Of a stretch of DNA of 6,791 bases, positions 6,174 through 6,791 are shown in pieces. Below the pieces are notes generated by a model that had not been told where the DNA came from, made no database searches, and saw nothing but the letters and a program-made list of their open reading frames with translations. This stretch comes from Methanoregulaceae archaeon. GTDB taxonomy: Archaea; Halobacteriota; Methanomicrobia; Methanomicrobiales; Methanospirillaceae. The stretch's first letter is position 1, and each line of letters starts with the position of its first letter. The stretch spans positions 2,333 to 9,123 of the forward strand of contig DUGU01000125.1 in assembly GCA_013331215.1 (NCBI GenBank). Direction: 5' to 3'. The translations under genes were made by a program, and so were the position numbers.

Positions 6174-6791
6174 TACTTGCTCCTTCCCTCATACACGACG
6201 CGAACCGCCTTGTTGACGTCCGTACCATAGCCTTGACTCAAGACAGGAGACCCACCCCAAACGCTCAATCGCATTGCCTCCGGTCGGCCGAGATGTCCCT
6301 CGCTCCCCGGACACTCGCCGCAGTGATGCGAATAATAACTCCTCATACGCAGTGAATCAAGGTGCTCTACCACTTATTCTGCCTACCCGTGAATTCTCGC
6401 CGCAGAGAAAACCTCTGACAGAGCCCGACCAATTCATAGTCTCAGAGAATACTACTGAGCGAATAGGGGAAGTTCCTTAAGGAATTTCCTGACAACGTAC
6501 TTTGCGTCGCTCCTGGCCGGGCGAGAAACCCGACAACGCAAGTCCCTTGCGGACAGGCTCTTACGGCGAGCCCGCTCGCGAAATCCGCTGTGGCGCGCTG
6601 GGAAGGGCATGTCGCGGGGGGTTCCGGTCCGCCCGTGTGCGTGCCGCCGCCGACCGCCCGAACCCCGCCGGGCGATATGATCCGGATGAATTCTGCGCGT
6701 TCACGGCCTGTTCGGTAACATTCCTGATGTCCACACGCGAACCGGCATCCGTATAATACCTCGGATTGGAAACTGAATTCACGGGAACACA
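6174..6791 (-). other. 618-nt region upstream of kaiC with no convincing gene: hairpin-rich leader, possible structured RNA
   Basis: No recognisable protein is encoded on either strand, and base composition is patchier than in the genes. Reading through it, I find successive inverted repeats able to form hairpins: 6289-6298 with 6309-6317 (9 bp, one bulge), 6403-6417 (5 bp), 6441-6459 (5 bp), 6468-6489 (22-base palindrome), 6518-6532 (4 bp), 6537-6551 (6 bp), 6556-6572 (5 bp) and 6618-6629 with 6652-6666 (12 bp, three-base bulge). Several have mutually exclusive alternatives, for example ACTT-T-GCGT 6499-6507 with ACGCAAGT 6536-6543. A 66-codon GTG frame (6173-6373) ends in TAA overlapping the kaiC ATG (TAATG) but shows no family resemblance. 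A minus-strand GTGTG at 6732-6736 lies about 563 nt before the kaiC start, the sort of distance seen between a group II intron 5' end and its ORF. That origin is speculation. Part 6667-6791 shows nothing more specific. Confidence 0.35.
6468..6489. repeat. 22-base near-perfect palindrome upstream of kaiC
   Basis: GGAA-G-TTCCTTAAGGAA-T-TTCC: a perfect 12-base core (6473-6484) flanked by matching GGAA/TTCC arms with one mismatched pair. It lies 295 nt before the kaiC start in non-coding DNA. It could be a dimeric regulator's operator or one hairpin of the structured leader. There is no T run after it, so it is not a standard intrinsic terminator. Confidence 0.55.

Noticed and set aside
4791..6230. 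479-codon open frame on the plus strand, antisense to kaiC
   Set aside because: Composition shadow of a GC3-rich gene. The translation is low-complexity (Asp, Arg, Val rich) with no family resemblance, while the minus strand gives a clear KaiC.
6173..6373. 66-codon GTG frame ending TAATG on the kaiC start
   Set aside because: The coupling geometry is attractive, but codon use is unlike the neighbours, there is no ribosome site and no recognisable domain, and it overlaps the hairpin-rich leader. Left as a note in the upstream region.
6361..6376. tRNA D-arm-like string on the minus strand (AGTGGTAGAGCACC)
   Set aside because: No acceptor stem, anticodon arm or T-arm (GGTTCGA) in the right places, so chance or a remnant too short to call.
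6561..6782. 73-codon minus-strand frame at the right edge
   Set aside because: No family resemblance; it overlaps the 6618-6666 stem and other predicted structure.
6386..6785. 11-bp inverted repeat CCCGTGAATTC (6386-6396) and GAATTCACGGG (6775-6785), possible element ends
   Set aside because: An 11-bp match is expected by chance a few times in a window this size, and there is no transposase or target duplication.

Overview
Every well-supported gene in this window lies on the minus strand. In transcription order (right to left) they are kaiC, kaiB, a soluble PAS-PAS histidine kinase, three stand-alone response-regulator receivers, and a receiver-PAS protein that runs off the left edge. The window is therefore a KaiB/KaiC timing or stress module joined to a multi-receiver two-component system. 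There is no kaiA. No DNA-binding output domain is visible on any of the four receivers.

Organism: the coding DNA is GC-rich at third positions. The Rcp1/CheY-like receivers, the phytochrome-type kinase core and KaiBC together resemble what is found in methanogenic archaea of the Methanomicrobiales type (Methanoculleus-like) and also in several bacterial phyla. A BRE/TATA-like element (1526-1540) placed correctly for a leaderless start at 1500 favours an archaeon. A sigma70-like hexamer pair upstream of kaiC (6332-6360) points the other way, so the domain of life is not settled. A high-GC methanogen is my best guess, by inference.

Layout: 6174-6791 has no convincing gene but contains a run of hairpins in the kaiC leader, which could be a structured RNA or the 5' part of a group II intron. 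kaiC (4443-6173) is a double-ATPase KaiC with a Ser-Ser phosphosite pair and a charged C-terminal extension. kaiB (4080-4418) follows after 24 nt. The kinase (2425-4020) follows after 59 nt and overlaps the first receiver (1937-2428) by ATGA. The second receiver (1558-1953) overlaps the first by 17 nt. The third receiver (1015-1500) appears to have its own promoter. A 234-nt gap, holding a promoter-like stretch and a short leader reading frame, separates it from the receiver-PAS gene (1-780), which has no canonical start codon.

Proposed joint function (inference from family knowledge): KaiC would cycle through ATP-dependent phosphorylation states read by KaiB. The state, or a cytosolic signal sensed by the PAS domains, would pass to the kinase and be distributed among four receivers. 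These come in an A-B-A-B order: two Rcp1-like and two of a second type, one of them fused to PAS. This suggests duplication of a two-receiver unit.
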